In this document: positions 43,657 to 54,420 of the stretch, piece after piece
How positions within the stretch are numbered: position 1 is the first letter of the stretch
Layout: each line of letters begins with the position of its first letter
Assembly (NCBI RefSeq): GCF_000402035.1
Contig: NC_021294.1
Location: 310,001-374,000, forward strand
DNA length: 64,000 nucleotides
Origin: Caballeronia insecticola
GTDB lineage: Bacteria; Pseudomonadota; Gammaproteobacteria; Burkholderiales; Burkholderiaceae
Direction of reading: 5' to 3'
Notes under the pieces: model-generated
What the model was told of the DNA's origin: nothing
Databases searched by the model: none
What the model saw: the letters and a program-made list of their open reading frames with translations, nothing else
Translations under genes and position numbers: made by a program

Positions 43657-44334
43657 ATGACAAAACAATCAGCCGAAGCGGGCGCGCAGGCGTCCGGCAG
43701 TCCTGCGCCGCCGCGAAAGCCCGGCCGGCCGAGCGGCGCGCACGGCGAGCAGGCGCGCACGCGTTTGCTCGATATCGCGCTGGAATTGTTCGCGCGGCAG
43801 GGCATCGGCGAGACAACGCTCGGCGCAATCGCGCGCGAGGCCGGCGTCACGCCGGCCATGGTTCACTACTATTTCAAGACCCGCGACCAGCTGCTCGACA
43901 TGCTGATCGACGAGCGTTTCGTGCCGCTGCGCGCAGAACTCGGGCGCGTATTCAACGATCCGGATTCGGCGCCGGTCGAAACCTTGCGGGCGTTCGTCGA
44001 GACGCTCGTGGCGACAGTCGATAAGCATCCGTGGTTCGCGGCGCTCTGGGTGCGCGAGGTGATCAGCGAAGGCGGTCTGCTGCGCCAGCGCATGGCCGCG
44101 CGCTTCGGGGCCGAGCACAAGGACCGCGCGGTCGAGCGCATTGCCCAGTGGCAGAAAGAAGGCAAGCTGAATCCGGCGCTGGAGCCGTCGCTCGTGTTCT
44201 TGTCGCTGTTCGGGCTGACGGTGTTTCCGCTCGCCACTTCGCGCTGGCGCGGGGAAGGCGAGCGGGCGGTGGGCACGGAGCAACTTGCGCGGCACGTCGT
44301 CGCGTTGCTGATGAACGGGATCAAGCCGATCTGA
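43657..44334 (+). CDS. TetR/AcrR-family repressor
   Basis: 225 aa from the ATG at 43657. Residues about 33-80, ARTRLLDIALELFARQGIGETTLGAIAREAGVTPAMVHYYFKTRDQLLDMLID, form the TetR helix-turn-helix. The C-terminal domain (WFAALWVREVISEGGLLRQRM ... LSLFGLTVFPLATSRW) resembles TetR_C proteins of the CerR/DUF1956-like group. Divergent orientation makes it the likely repressor of the DHA2 exporter. A TTG start at 43630 is also open but less likely. The gap before it is AT-rich with inverted repeats. Confidence 0.88.
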   Translation: MTKQSAEAGAQASGSPAPPRKPGRPSGAHGEQARTRLLDIALELFARQGIGETTLGAIAREAGVTPAMVHYYFKTRDQLLDMLIDERFVPLRAELGRVFNDPDSAPVETLRAFVETLVATVDKHPWFAALWVREVISEGGLLRQRMAARFGAEHKDRAVERIAQWQKEGKLNPALEPSLVFLSLFGLTVFPLATSRWRGEGERAVGTEQLARHVVALLMNGIKPI

Positions 44335-44424
44335 GGCATCGGGCATCGGGCGTTATCCGTCCGGTTAAAATTTGTCCCTCGTTCGCGCCGTCCTGCGCGC
44401 AATGCCCGAAGAGGAGACACCCCG

Positions 44425-45837
44425 ATGGCCACATCCCAGACGCCGTACGCCCAGGCGCATCCCGTTACTGCCGGCGGCATTTCTGCGCGGCTCGATCGCT
44501 TGCCCGCCACGCGCTCCGTCTGGATGCTCATCGTGCTCCTGAGCCTCGGATTCTTTTTCGAACTCTACGATCTGCTCTATTCGGGCTACGTCGCGCCGGG
44601 TCTGGTCCGAAGCGGCATCCTCACGCCGACCACGAGCGGCTTTTTCGGCATGACGGGCGTCGCGAGTTTCATCGCGTCGCTGTTTGCGGGCTTGTTTATC
44701 GGCACGATTGCGTGCGGTTTTCTCGCCGACCGCTTCGGACGCCGCGCGATCTTCACCTGGTCGCTGCTGTGGTACACCGGCGCGAACCTCATCATGGCCT
44801 TCCAGGACACGGCGACGGGCCTGAACGTCTGGCGCTTCGCCGCGGGCGTGGGCATCGGCGTGGAACTGGTGACGATCGGCACTTACATCTCAGAACTAGC
44901 GCCGAAGCACATTCGCGGGCGCGCGTTTGCCTGCGAGCAGGCGGTCGGCTTCATGGCCGTGCCGGTCGTTGCGTTTCTTGCGTATTGGCTCGTGCCGCGC
45001 GCGCCGTTCGGCATCGACGGCTGGCGCTGGGTCGTCGTGATCGGCGCGCACGGGGCGCTGTTCGTCTGGTGGATTCGCCGCACGCTGCCGGAAAGCCCGC
45101 GCTGGCTCGCGCAGAAGGGCCGTCTCGCTGAAGCCGACCGCGTGATGTGCGCGCTCGAAGAGAAAGTCGCGCGCGAATACGGCAAGCCGCTTCCGCCGCC
45201 CGAACCCGCCGTCGATACAACGGACGCGCGCGGCGCCTTCGCCGACATGTGGAAGCCGCCCTACGGCGGCCGCGCCACGATGATGATCATCTTCAACGTG
45301 TTCCAGACCGTCGGCTTTTACGGCTTCGCGAACTGGGTGCCGACGCTGCTCGTCAAGCAGGGCATCACGGTGACGTCGAGCCTGATGTATTCCGGGATCA
45401 TCGCGATTGCCGCGCCCATCGGGCCGATCATCGGACTCGCTATCGCCGATCGCATCGAGCGCAAGACGGCCATCGTCGCGATGGCGGCGCTCAATATCGT
45501 GTGCGGGCTGCTGTTCAGCCAGTCGGGCAACGCGGCGTTTCTGATCGCGATGGGCGTCGGGCTCACGCTCTCCAGCAACATCATGTCGTACAGCTACCAC
45601 GCGTATCAGACCGAGTTGTTCCCGACGAGCATCCGGGCGCGCGCGGTCGGCTTCGTCTATTCGTGGAGCCGCTTCTCGGCGATTTTCACGTCCTTCATCA
45701 TCGCGGGCGTCCTAAAGGGCTTCGGTACGACGGGCGTGTTCGTGTTCATCGCGTCGGCCATGTTGATCGTGATGGCGGCCATCGGGATCATGGGGCCGAA
45801 AACGCGCGACCTCGCGCTGGAGAAGATCTCGCATTGA
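44425..45837 (+). CDS. MFS transporter of the metabolite:proton symporter type
   Basis: 470 aa, 12 predicted helices. Motif A GFLADRFGRRAIFTW after helix 2, and LPESPRWLAQKGRLAEADRVM after helix 6 places it in the sugar porter/aromatic acid symporter-like group. A long polar central loop (about 240-285, with PLPPPEPAVDTTDARG) follows. Substrate unknown; likely import of an organic acid or sugar. GAGGAGA eight bases before the ATG. Co-oriented with the TetR gene 90 bases upstream, so joint transcription is possible. Confidence 0.85.
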   Translation: MATSQTPYAQAHPVTAGGISARLDRLPATRSVWMLIVLLSLGFFFELYDLLYSGYVAPGLVRSGILTPTTSGFFGMTGVASFIASLFAGLFIGTIACGFLADRFGRRAIFTWSLLWYTGANLIMAFQDTATGLNVWRFAAGVGIGVELVTIGTYISELAPKHIRGRAFACEQAVGFMAVPVVAFLAYWLVPRAPFGIDGWRWVVVIGAHGALFVWWIRRTLPESPRWLAQKGRLAEADRVMCALEEKVAREYGKPLPPPEPAVDTTDARGAFADMWKPPYGGRATMMIIFNVFQTVGFYGFANWVPTLLVKQGITVTSSLMYSGIIAIAAPIGPIIGLAIADRIERKTAIVAMAALNIVCGLLFSQSGNAAFLIAMGVGLTLSSNIMSYSYHAYQTELFPTSIRARAVGFVYSWSRFSAIFTSFIIAGVLKGFGTTGVFVFIASAMLIVMAAIGIMGPKTRDLALEKISH

Positions 45838-45933
45838 CGCGTCGGGCCGCGTGAAAGGTGCCAGTTGCTGCGTGTTTGCGTCCTGTATGCCAAAATCCGC
45901 AGGACGTACCCAAATCGTGGCCGATATTCGCAT

Positions 45934-46830
45934 ATGTCCGAAACGATCAACCCACTGGAAGCAGATCATGCGATGCGCAACTGGACGTACCGGTCGACGG
46001 GCAAGATTCCGATCGGGTCCGATCTGCACAAGCGCATGTTCTGCGAGATGCTGCTGACGACGCACAATCCGTACAAACCGGCCGTTATCGACTGGCCGAA
46101 GCTCGAACCCGCCGCGCTGAAGCGCGTGACCTCGCTGCCGATCTGGGATATCGCCGTGCAGACGGAAGGGCGTGCGTCGATTCGCGTCGCGACTTACGCG
46201 GGCATCGTGGAAGACGCGCAACTGCGCGAAGCCATCCGCATGAACGGCGGCGAGGAGGCGCGCCACAAGCTGGTGCTGTCGAAGCTCGTCGAGGCGTACG
46301 GCATTGAGCTTGCGCCCGAGCCGCCGTATCCGGCGCCCGCCGACCCGCTGCGCGCGTGGATGCTGACGGGTTACAGCGAATGCATCGACAGTTTCTTCGC
46401 GTTCGGTCTCTTCGAAGCCGCGCGCCAGTCCGGTTATTTCCCCGAAGCGCTCGTCGAGACCTTCGAACCGGTCATTCAGGAAGAAGCGCGCCACATTCTC
46501 TTTTTTGCGAACTGGGTGGCGTGGTACCGGCGCAGCCTGCCGTGGTATCGCAAGCCGTGGTTTCTGGCGAAGACCGCGAGCGTCTGGTTCTCGCTGATCC
46601 GCGATCGAATCTCGCTTGCGCGCGGCTTCGACAAGAGCGGCGCGGCGCAGGACGCGAATTTCCCCGCGAATGTCGGCGACTCGCTTTCGGGCAGCGTGTC
46701 AGCGCGTGCGCTGATCGAGATGTGTCTCGTCGAAAACGACCGCCGCATGGGCGGTTACGATGCGCGCCTGTTGCGCCCGACCACCGTGCCCAGGCTCGCG
46801 CGTTTCGCGCTGCGCTTCATCAAGAAGTGA
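45934..46830 (+). CDS. Ferritin-like diiron protein of unknown function
   Basis: 298 aa. Two EEARH blocks (107-111 in MNGGEEARHKLVL and 183-187 in IQEEARHILFF), plus E79 in VQTEGRASIR and E149 in GYSECIDSFF, give the E...ExxH...E...ExxH ligand set of ferritin-like diiron four-helix bundles. Aromatic-rich segments flank the second motif (FFANWVAWYRRSLPWYRKPWFL). This spacing fits an oxygenase/desaturase-like or regulatory diiron protein rather than storage ferritin; the substrate is unknown. An in-frame ATG at 45973 is an alternative start. It sits between an MFS gene and the liu regulator. Confidence 0.7.
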   Translation: MSETINPLEADHAMRNWTYRSTGKIPIGSDLHKRMFCEMLLTTHNPYKPAVIDWPKLEPAALKRVTSLPIWDIAVQTEGRASIRVATYAGIVEDAQLREAIRMNGGEEARHKLVLSKLVEAYGIELAPEPPYPAPADPLRAWMLTGYSECIDSFFAFGLFEAARQSGYFPEALVETFEPVIQEEARHILFFANWVAWYRRSLPWYRKPWFLAKTASVWFSLIRDRISLARGFDKSGAAQDANFPANVGDSLSGSVSARALIEMCLVENDRRMGGYDARLLRPTTVPRLARFALRFIKK

Positions 46831-46837
46831 CGCTGTT

Positions 46838-47563
46838 TCAATCCGCGGGTTTCGATGCCTCGTCGAAGCGGCGCGAGGCTTCCTCGACTTCCTGCCGGAA
46901 TTGCGCGAGCGCCGCCAATTGCACGTTCGGCGGCTGTAGTGCCGTCCACAACACTTCCACCAGTTCGTTCGCGGTCGTCTCGATCTGAGTCTGACTCAGG
47001 CGGCGCTTCGCAAGCGTCGCGTCCCACAGTACGTGTTCCATCGGCCCGAAGACGAGCGAGCGCAACAGGCGCAGCGGCACGTCGCCGCGCACGTGACCGA
47101 GCGCCTGGCCGCGCGCGAGCACGTCCATGAGCGGCGCGGTGTAGCGGCGCTGCAATTCCGTGAGCGTGTCCGACAGATCGTGCTGCTTCGTGCGGCCTTC
47201 CGACAGCACCAGCGCACAGAGACCCGTGCCGTTCATCAGCATCAGCCGCAAATGCGTACGCACGATGAACGCGAACTGCTGGCGCACCGAGCCGTCGCGC
47301 GGCAGGCCGGTTTCGAAGGCATTGATGATTTCGTCGTACCAGTCGGCGATCACGCGCGCGCACAGTTCGCGCTTGCCGCTGAAATAGCTGAAAACCGTTG
47401 CTTCCGAGATGCCCGCCCGCTGCGCGATCTCGGCGCTCGTTGCGGCGTCGTAGCCTTTTTCGGCGAAGACGTCGCGCCCCGCCTGCAGAATGTCCTTCAC
47501 GCGCTGCTGCGATTTGACTCCGGCGGGCGCGCGGCGGCCGGTGGCGGTGGTTTGCGTCGACAT
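46838..47563 (-). CDS. TetR-family regulator, probable LiuQ-type regulator of leucine catabolism
   Basis: 241 aa. QRVKDILQAGRDVFAEKGYDAATSAEIAQRAGISEATVFSYFSGKRELCARVIADW is a complete TetR HTH. Divergent from ivd-mccB-mccA with a 173-base intergenic region holding two 13-bp inverted repeats. In betaproteobacteria branched-chain acyl-CoA catabolism is known to be controlled by a TetR repressor called LiuQ in place of the MerR-type LiuR; position and sites fit that (inference). The C-terminal ligand domain (about 70-200) is generic. The stop lies seven bases from the convergent ferritin-like gene. Confidence 0.82.
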   Translation of the reverse strand: MSTQTTATGRRAPAGVKSQQRVKDILQAGRDVFAEKGYDAATSAEIAQRAGISEATVFSYFSGKRELCARVIADWYDEIINAFETGLPRDGSVRQQFAFIVRTHLRLMLMNGTGLCALVLSEGRTKQHDLSDTLTELQRRYTAPLMDVLARGQALGHVRGDVPLRLLRSLVFGPMEHVLWDATLAKRRLSQTQIETTANELVEVLWTALQPPNVQLAALAQFRQEVEEASRRFDEASKPAD

Positions 47564-47598
47564 TGTCGGAAAAGTGGCGATGAGCGTGCGGATAAATG

Positions 47599-47611
47599 TG
47601 AGCGTAGCTCA
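47599..47611. promoter_or_regulatory. Candidate LiuQ-type operator 1
   Basis: TGAGC-GTA-GCTCA, a perfect 5-bp inverted repeat with a 3-base spacer, 36 bases from the regulator start. TGAGC half-sites also occur at 47581 and 47637. Confidence 0.55.
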
Positions 47612-47619
47612 AAAACCTA

Positions 47620-47648
47620 TTGACGGCTAGCCGATTTGAGCGTGAAAT
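47620..47648 (+). promoter_or_regulatory. Candidate sigma-70 promoter for ivd-mccBA
   Basis: TTGACG (47620-47625), 17-base spacer, TGAAAT (47643-47648). It lies between the two inverted repeats, which would let a bound repressor block it. The start site would be near 47655, about 80 bases before the ATG. Confidence 0.45.
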
Positions 47649-47677
47649 TGCCCCATTCCGTGGATTTAGGCCCGGTG

Positions 47678-47690
47678 TGAGCAAGACTCA
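47678..47690. promoter_or_regulatory. Candidate LiuQ-type operator 2
   Basis: TGAGC-AAG-ACTCA, same length and spacing as operator 1 with one mismatch in the right arm; 79 bp apart from it. Confidence 0.5.
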
Positions 47691-47736
47691 AATTTCAGGG
47701 CCTGCCGAAAACATCGCATTCTCGAGGAGACAACCC

Positions 47737-48918
47737 ATGAGCAACCTACCCGGCCTGAATTTCGCGTTGGGCGAAGACATCGACATGTTGCGCGATACGC
47801 TCGCCAATTTCTCGTCGAAGGAAATCGCCCCGCGCGCGGCCGAAATCGACCACACCGACCAGTTCCCGATGGACCTGTGGAAGAAGCTCGGCGACTTGGG
47901 CGTGCTCGGCATGACGGTGTCCGAAGAGTACGGCGGCGCGAACATGGGCTACACCGCGCATATGGTCGCGATGGAGGAGATTTCGCGGGCGTCGGCGTCG
48001 GTCGGTCTGTCGTATGGCGCGCATTCGAATCTGTGCGTGAACCAGATTCATCGCAACGGCACGGAAGCGCAGAAGCAGAAGTATTTGCCGAAGCTCGTGT
48101 CCGGCGAGCACATCGGCGCACTGGCGATGAGCGAGCCGAACGCAGGCTCGGACGTCGTCAGCATGAAGCTGCGCGCCGTCGAAAAGGGCGACCATTACGT
48201 GCTCAACGGCACGAAGATGTGGATCACCAACGGGCCGGACTGCGACACGCTCGTCGTCTACGCGAAGACGGATATCGAAGCGGGTCCGCGCGGCATTACG
48301 GCGTTCATCGTCGAGAAGGGCATGAAGGGCTTTTCCGTCGCGCAGAAGCTCGACAAGCTCGGCATGCGCGGCTCGCATACGGGCGAACTCGTGTTCGAGA
48401 ACGTCGAGGTGCCGAAAGAAAACATCCTCGGCGCGCTGAACGGCGGCACCAAAGTGCTGATGAGCGGCCTCGATTACGAACGCGCCGTGCTCGCGGGCGG
48501 CCCGACCGGCATCATGCTCGCGTGCATGGATTCGGTCGTGCCGTATATCCACGATCGCAAGCAGTTCGGCCAGGCCATCGGCGAATTCCAGCTCATTCAG
48601 GGCAAGGTCGCCGACATGTACTCGACGTTGCAAGCATGCCGCGCGTATCTGTACGCGGTCGGCCGCCAGCTCGACACGCTCGGCACGGGCCACGTGCGTC
48701 AAGTGCGCAAGGACTGCGCGGGCGTCATTCTCTACACCGCCGAAAAAGCCACGTGGATGGCCGGCGAAGCCATTCAGATTCTCGGCGGCAACGGCTATAT
48801 CAACGAGTATCCGGTCGGCCGTCTGTGGCGCGATGCGAAGCTCTATGAAATCGGCGCGGGCACGAGCGAAATCCGCCGCATGCTGATCGGCCGCGAACTG
48901 TTCGCCGAGACGGCGTGA
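47737..48918 (+). CDS. ivd: Isovaleryl-CoA dehydrogenase
   Basis: 393 aa acyl-CoA dehydrogenase. FAD and substrate blocks: [37 protein letters not shown], and [32 protein letters not shown]. The catalytic Glu of the IVD subgroup lies in the mid-protein [12 protein letters not shown] block (about residue 247), not in the C-terminal position of most acyl-CoA dehydrogenases, which supports IVD. Oxidises isovaleryl-CoA to 3-methylcrotonyl-CoA in leucine breakdown. GAGGAG seven bases before the ATG. The mccB start lies 11 bases after its stop. Confidence 0.95.
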   Translation: MSNLPGLNFALGEDIDMLRDTLANFSSKEIAPRAAEIDHTDQFPMDLWKKLGDLGVLGMTVSEEYGGANMGYTAHMVAMEEISRASASVGLSYGAHSNLCVNQIHRNGTEAQKQKYLPKLVSGEHIGALAMSEPNAGSDVVSMKLRAVEKGDHYVLNGTKMWITNGPDCDTLVVYAKTDIEAGPRGITAFIVEKGMKGFSVAQKLDKLGMRGSHTGELVFENVEVPKENILGALNGGTKVLMSGLDYERAVLAGGPTGIMLACMDSVVPYIHDRKQFGQAIGEFQLIQGKVADMYSTLQACRAYLYAVGRQLDTLGTGHVRQVRKDCAGVILYTAEKATWMAGEAIQILGGNGYINEYPVGRLWRDAKLYEIGAGTSEIRRMLIGRELFAETA

Positions 48919-48929
48919 GGGCGCACGTC

Positions 48930-50537
48930 ATGGCGATCATCGAATCGAAACTGAACCCGCGTAGCGAAGAATTCCGCACCAACGCGCACGCGCTCGAGGC
49001 GCTCGTCGCGGACCTGAAAGAAAAGATCGCGAAGATCGCGGAAGGCGGCGGTCAGGCCGCGCGCGATCGTCACGTGTCGCGCAACAAGCTGCTGCCGCGC
49101 GATCGTATTGCGCAATTGCTCGATCCGGGCACGCCGTTTCTCGAACTGTCGCAACTGGCCGCCTACGGCATGTACAACGACGACGCGCCGGGCGCGGGCA
49201 TCATCACCGGCATCGGGCGCATTGCGGGGCAGGAGTGCGTGATCGTCTGCAATGACGCCACCGTGAAGGGCGGCACGTACTATCCCGTCACCGTGAAGAA
49301 GCATTTGCGCGCGCAGGAAATTGCGGAGCAGAACCGGTTGCCGTGCGTGTATCTCGTCGATTCCGGCGGCGCCAATCTGCCTAATCAGGACGATGTGTTT
49401 CCCGACCGCGACCACTTCGGCCGCATCTTCTACAACCAGGCGAACATGTCGGCGCAGGGCATTGCGCAGATTGCCGTCGTGATGGGTTCGTGCACCGCCG
49501 GCGGCGCATACGTGCCCGCGATGAGCGACGAATCGATCATCGTGAAGAATCAAGGCACGATCTTTCTGGGCGGCCCGCCGCTCGTGAAAGCCGCGACGGG
49601 CGAAGAAGTCAGCGCCGAAGACTTGGGCGGCGGCGACGTGCATACGCGTCTGTCCGGCGTCGTCGATCATCTCGCGCAGAACGACGCCCACGCGCTCGGC
49701 ATCGCGCGCAGCATCGTCGGCAATTTGAATCGCGTGAAAGCGCCGCCGCTCGCATTGAAAGAGCCGCTGCCGCCGCGCCATGATCCGCAGAGCGTCTACG
49801 GCGTGATTCCCGTCGATACGCGCAAGCCCTTCGACGTGCGCGAAGTGATCGCGCGCATCGTCGACGACTCCGCCTTCGATGAATTCAAGGCGCGCTACGG
49901 CACCACGCTCGTCTGCGGCTTCGCGCATATCTGGGGGCATCCGGTCGGCATCGTCGCGAACAACGGCATTCTGTTTTCCGAGTCGGCACTGAAGGGCGCG
50001 CACTTCATCGAACTGTGCGCGCAACGCAAGATTCCGCTCGTGTTCCTGCAGAACATCACGGGCTTCATGGTCGGGCGCAAGTACGAGAACGAAGGCATCG
50101 CGCGTAACGGCGCGAAGATGGTGACTGCCGTCGCCACCGCAAAAGTGCCGAAGTTCACGGTGATCATCGGCGGTTCGTTCGGCGCGGGCAATTACGGCAT
50201 GTGCGGCCGCGCGTATTCGCCGCGTTTTCTGTGGATGTGGCCGAACGCGCGCATCTCGGTGATGGGCGGCGAGCAGGCCGCCTCCGTGCTCGCGACGGTG
50301 CGGCGCGACGGCATCGAGAAGAAGGGCGGCGCGTGGTCGAAGGAAGAAGAGGAAGCGTTCAAGGCGCCGATCCGCGATCAATACGAGGCGCAAGGGCATC
50401 CGTACTATGCGAGCGCGCGCCTGTGGGACGACGGCGTGATCGACCCCGCGCAGACGCGCGACGTGCTCGGCCTGGGCCTTGCCGCGACGATGAACGCGCC
50501 CATCGAAGACACGCGCTTCGGCGTGTTCCGCATGTGA
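48930..50537 (+). CDS. mccB: Methylcrotonoyl-CoA carboxylase, carboxyltransferase (beta) subunit
   Basis: 535 aa, typical length. Carboxyltransferase blocks: [67 protein letters not shown] and C-terminal [40 protein letters not shown]. Transfers carboxyl from biotin to 3-methylcrotonyl-CoA giving 3-methylglutaconyl-CoA. GAGG nine bases before the ATG at 48930. The hydratase that often lies between mccB and mccA (liuC) is absent: mccA follows after 16 bases. Confidence 0.95.
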   Translation: MAIIESKLNPRSEEFRTNAHALEALVADLKEKIAKIAEGGGQAARDRHVSRNKLLPRDRIAQLLDPGTPFLELSQLAAYGMYNDDAPGAGIITGIGRIAGQECVIVCNDATVKGGTYYPVTVKKHLRAQEIAEQNRLPCVYLVDSGGANLPNQDDVFPDRDHFGRIFYNQANMSAQGIAQIAVVMGSCTAGGAYVPAMSDESIIVKNQGTIFLGGPPLVKAATGEEVSAEDLGGGDVHTRLSGVVDHLAQNDAHALGIARSIVGNLNRVKAPPLALKEPLPPRHDPQSVYGVIPVDTRKPFDVREVIARIVDDSAFDEFKARYGTTLVCGFAHIWGHPVGIVANNGILFSESALKGAHFIELCAQRKIPLVFLQNITGFMVGRKYENEGIARNGAKMVTAVATAKVPKFTVIIGGSFGAGNYGMCGRAYSPRFLWMWPNARISVMGGEQAASVLATVRRDGIEKKGGAWSKEEEEAFKAPIRDQYEAQGHPYYASARLWDDGVIDPAQTRDVLGLGLAATMNAPIEDTRFGVFRM

Positions 50538-50553
50538 CCCACGGATCAATGCC

Positions 50554-52551
<1,998 letters not shown>

Positions 52552-52579
52552 CGACTTAGTGGCTTAGCGGCCCGGCAAC

Positions 52580-53107
52580 CTAGCGGCCGGCTTTCGGCGG
52601 CGTGCCGAGCAGCGTCGTTTCGCTCTCGGCACGCACGAGAATTTCCACGCGCCGGTTCTGTGCGCGTCCCGGCGCGGTTTCGTTGCCGGCAATCGGCCGC
52701 AGCCAGGCCATGCCCCGGATCTTGATGCGCTCGGCCGGCACGCCGCGCGTGACCAACGCCTGCGCGACGGATTCCGCGCGCGCTTCCGACAGCTTGCGGT
52801 TATAGCCGAGCGAGCCTTCGTTATCGGTATGGCCTTCGATCAGCACCGGCCGCATGCTGCGCTTGAGCACTTGCGCGACGCGGTCGAGCATCGGCGACTG
52901 GCCCGCGCGAATTTTCGACTCGTCCGTATCGAAAAGCGGGGCTTCGGGCAGCCGGATCTCGACGCCGCCTTTGACCGGCAATGTCGTGATGCCGTACTGC
53001 GCGTTGAGCTTGTCTTCCTTTGCCCGGTCGAGGCCCGTCGAACATCCGGCGAGGAACGCTACCGTCGCGCATGCTGCGACTGCGGTCCGTGAGACATATA
53101 CCGCCAT
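52580..53107 (-). CDS. OmpA-family lipoprotein
   Basis: 175 aa. Lipoprotein signal with lipobox LAGC (Cys22), so it would be lipid-anchored. The OmpA C-terminal peptidoglycan-binding domain covers about residues 55-160: LIEGHTDNEGSLGYNRKLSEARAESVAQALVTRGV and APGRAQNRRVEILV carry the diaminopimelate-contact Asp and Arg. It resembles the Pal/YiaD class and would tether outer membrane and wall. The start at 53107 gives a proper signal peptide. It is followed by a short spacer and the convergent mccA stop. Confidence 0.88.
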   Translation of the reverse strand: MAVYVSRTAVAACATVAFLAGCSTGLDRAKEDKLNAQYGITTLPVKGGVEIRLPEAPLFDTDESKIRAGQSPMLDRVAQVLKRSMRPVLIEGHTDNEGSLGYNRKLSEARAESVAQALVTRGVPAERIKIRGMAWLRPIAGNETAPGRAQNRRVEILVRAESETTLLGTPPKAGR

Positions 53108-53292
53108 TCCAGAATTCCCTGCATCGATATCGAGCTTCGATTATAGGGAGCGCAAACTGTGTCTTTGTAAAGAACATTCCGAACCTGCGCGGATTCGGAA
53201 AACGGATGAGTGGAACGGTTCCTGCGTGATTACAATGCGGGCGAACGTTTCCGATTTCGCTTTACGTGCTCATTACAAGGCTCACGCATCCT

Positions 53293-54372
53293 ATGCAGAT
53301 TCAACCGCGCAACGACACACCGGACTTGTCAGATCGCAAGCGCAAAATGCAGCGCGCGGCGTCGGCGGCGCTCTATACGGTGCTCGTGCTGATCGCGCTC
53401 TATACGGCGCGCACGTTTATTCCGGCGGTCGTGTGGGCGAGCGTGATCGCGATCGCGTTGTGGCCCGCGCTCGGCTGGCTCGAACGCCGGCCGTTGTTCA
53501 AACATAGCCACCTCGCACTTGCGATTCTGCTGACAGCGGCCATTGGCCTGCTGTTCGTGGTGCCGTTTTTTATCGTCGCGGCGCAGACCATCAACGAAGC
53601 GCACGACATGATCCGCTATTTTCAGGACGTGTTGCGTACCGGCATTCCGCTGCCCGGATTCATCGAACATATTCCGATGGGTTCGCAGCAGGTCGCGAAA
53701 TGGTGGCAGGCGAATCTTGCGACGCCGCTCGAATCGTCGCCGGCGGTCAAGAACCTGCACAGCGCGACCGTCGTGGCCATGACGCGTCATTTCGGCGGGC
53801 GCGTCGTGCATGGCGTCTTTATTTTCGGCTTCATGCTGATGACGCTGTTCTTCGTGTTTCAGGCGGGGTCGCGCCTCGGCGAGCAATTGCTGGCGGGCTC
53901 GCGCCGCGCGTTCGGCGCGGATGGCGCGGCGCTCGTGCGGCGCATGGCGGCATCGGTGCGCAGCACGGTGGTGGGACTCGTCGTCGTCGGCTTGGGCGAG
54001 GGGGCGCTGCTGGGGATCGCTTACGCGGTGACCGGCGTGCCGCACGCGACTTTGCTCGGCATGCTGACGGCGGTGGCGGCCATGTTGCCGTTCTGCGCGC
54101 CGATCGTGTTTCTCGGCTCGGCGCTCTGGCTGCTCGCGCAAGGCTCGATGATCTCGGCGGCCGGTGTCGCCGCATTCGGCTTGATCGTGGTGTTCATCGC
54201 CGAGCACTTAGTGCGGCCGGTGCTGATCGGCGGCTCGGCGCGGTTGCCGTTCCTGCTCGTGTTGTTCGGGATTCTCGGCGGCGCGGAGACGTTCGGGCTG
54301 ATCGGGCTGTTCATCGGCCCGGCACTGATGACGATTCTCGTCGTGCTGTGGGCGGATTGGGTGCGCGATTAA
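53293..54372 (+). CDS. AI-2E-family (PerM-like) membrane protein
   Basis: 359 aa with about eight membrane helices. LVLIALYTARTFIPAVVWASVIAIALWPALGWLERR is the usual start, and AEHLVRPVLIGGSARLPFLLVLFGILGGAETFGLIGLFIGPALMTI is the signature end region of AI-2E/PerM proteins. Family members are variously linked to autoinducer-2 export, Na+/H+ exchange or unknown transport, so the substrate is not assigned. Start at 53293 with AAGG eleven bases upstream; a GTG at 53266 is less likely. Confidence 0.9.
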   Translation: MQIQPRNDTPDLSDRKRKMQRAASAALYTVLVLIALYTARTFIPAVVWASVIAIALWPALGWLERRPLFKHSHLALAILLTAAIGLLFVVPFFIVAAQTINEAHDMIRYFQDVLRTGIPLPGFIEHIPMGSQQVAKWWQANLATPLESSPAVKNLHSATVVAMTRHFGGRVVHGVFIFGFMLMTLFFVFQAGSRLGEQLLAGSRRAFGADGAALVRRMAASVRSTVVGLVVVGLGEGALLGIAYAVTGVPHATLLGMLTAVAAMLPFCAPIVFLGSALWLLAQGSMISAAGVAAFGLIVVFIAEHLVRPVLIGGSARLPFLLVLFGILGGAETFGLIGLFIGPALMTILVVLWADWVRD

Positions 54373-54385
54373 TCGACGCATGCGC

Positions 54386-54411
54386 GAGGGAGCATCGGAC
54401 GATGCTCCCTC
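54386..54411. terminator. Convergent hairpin between the AI-2E gene and prpD
   Basis: Perfect 11-bp stem GAGGGAGCATC/GATGCTCCCTC with loop GGAC, centred between the two converging stop codons. Little T follows on either side. Confidence 0.65.
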
Positions 54412-54420
54412 TTGCGCGCG

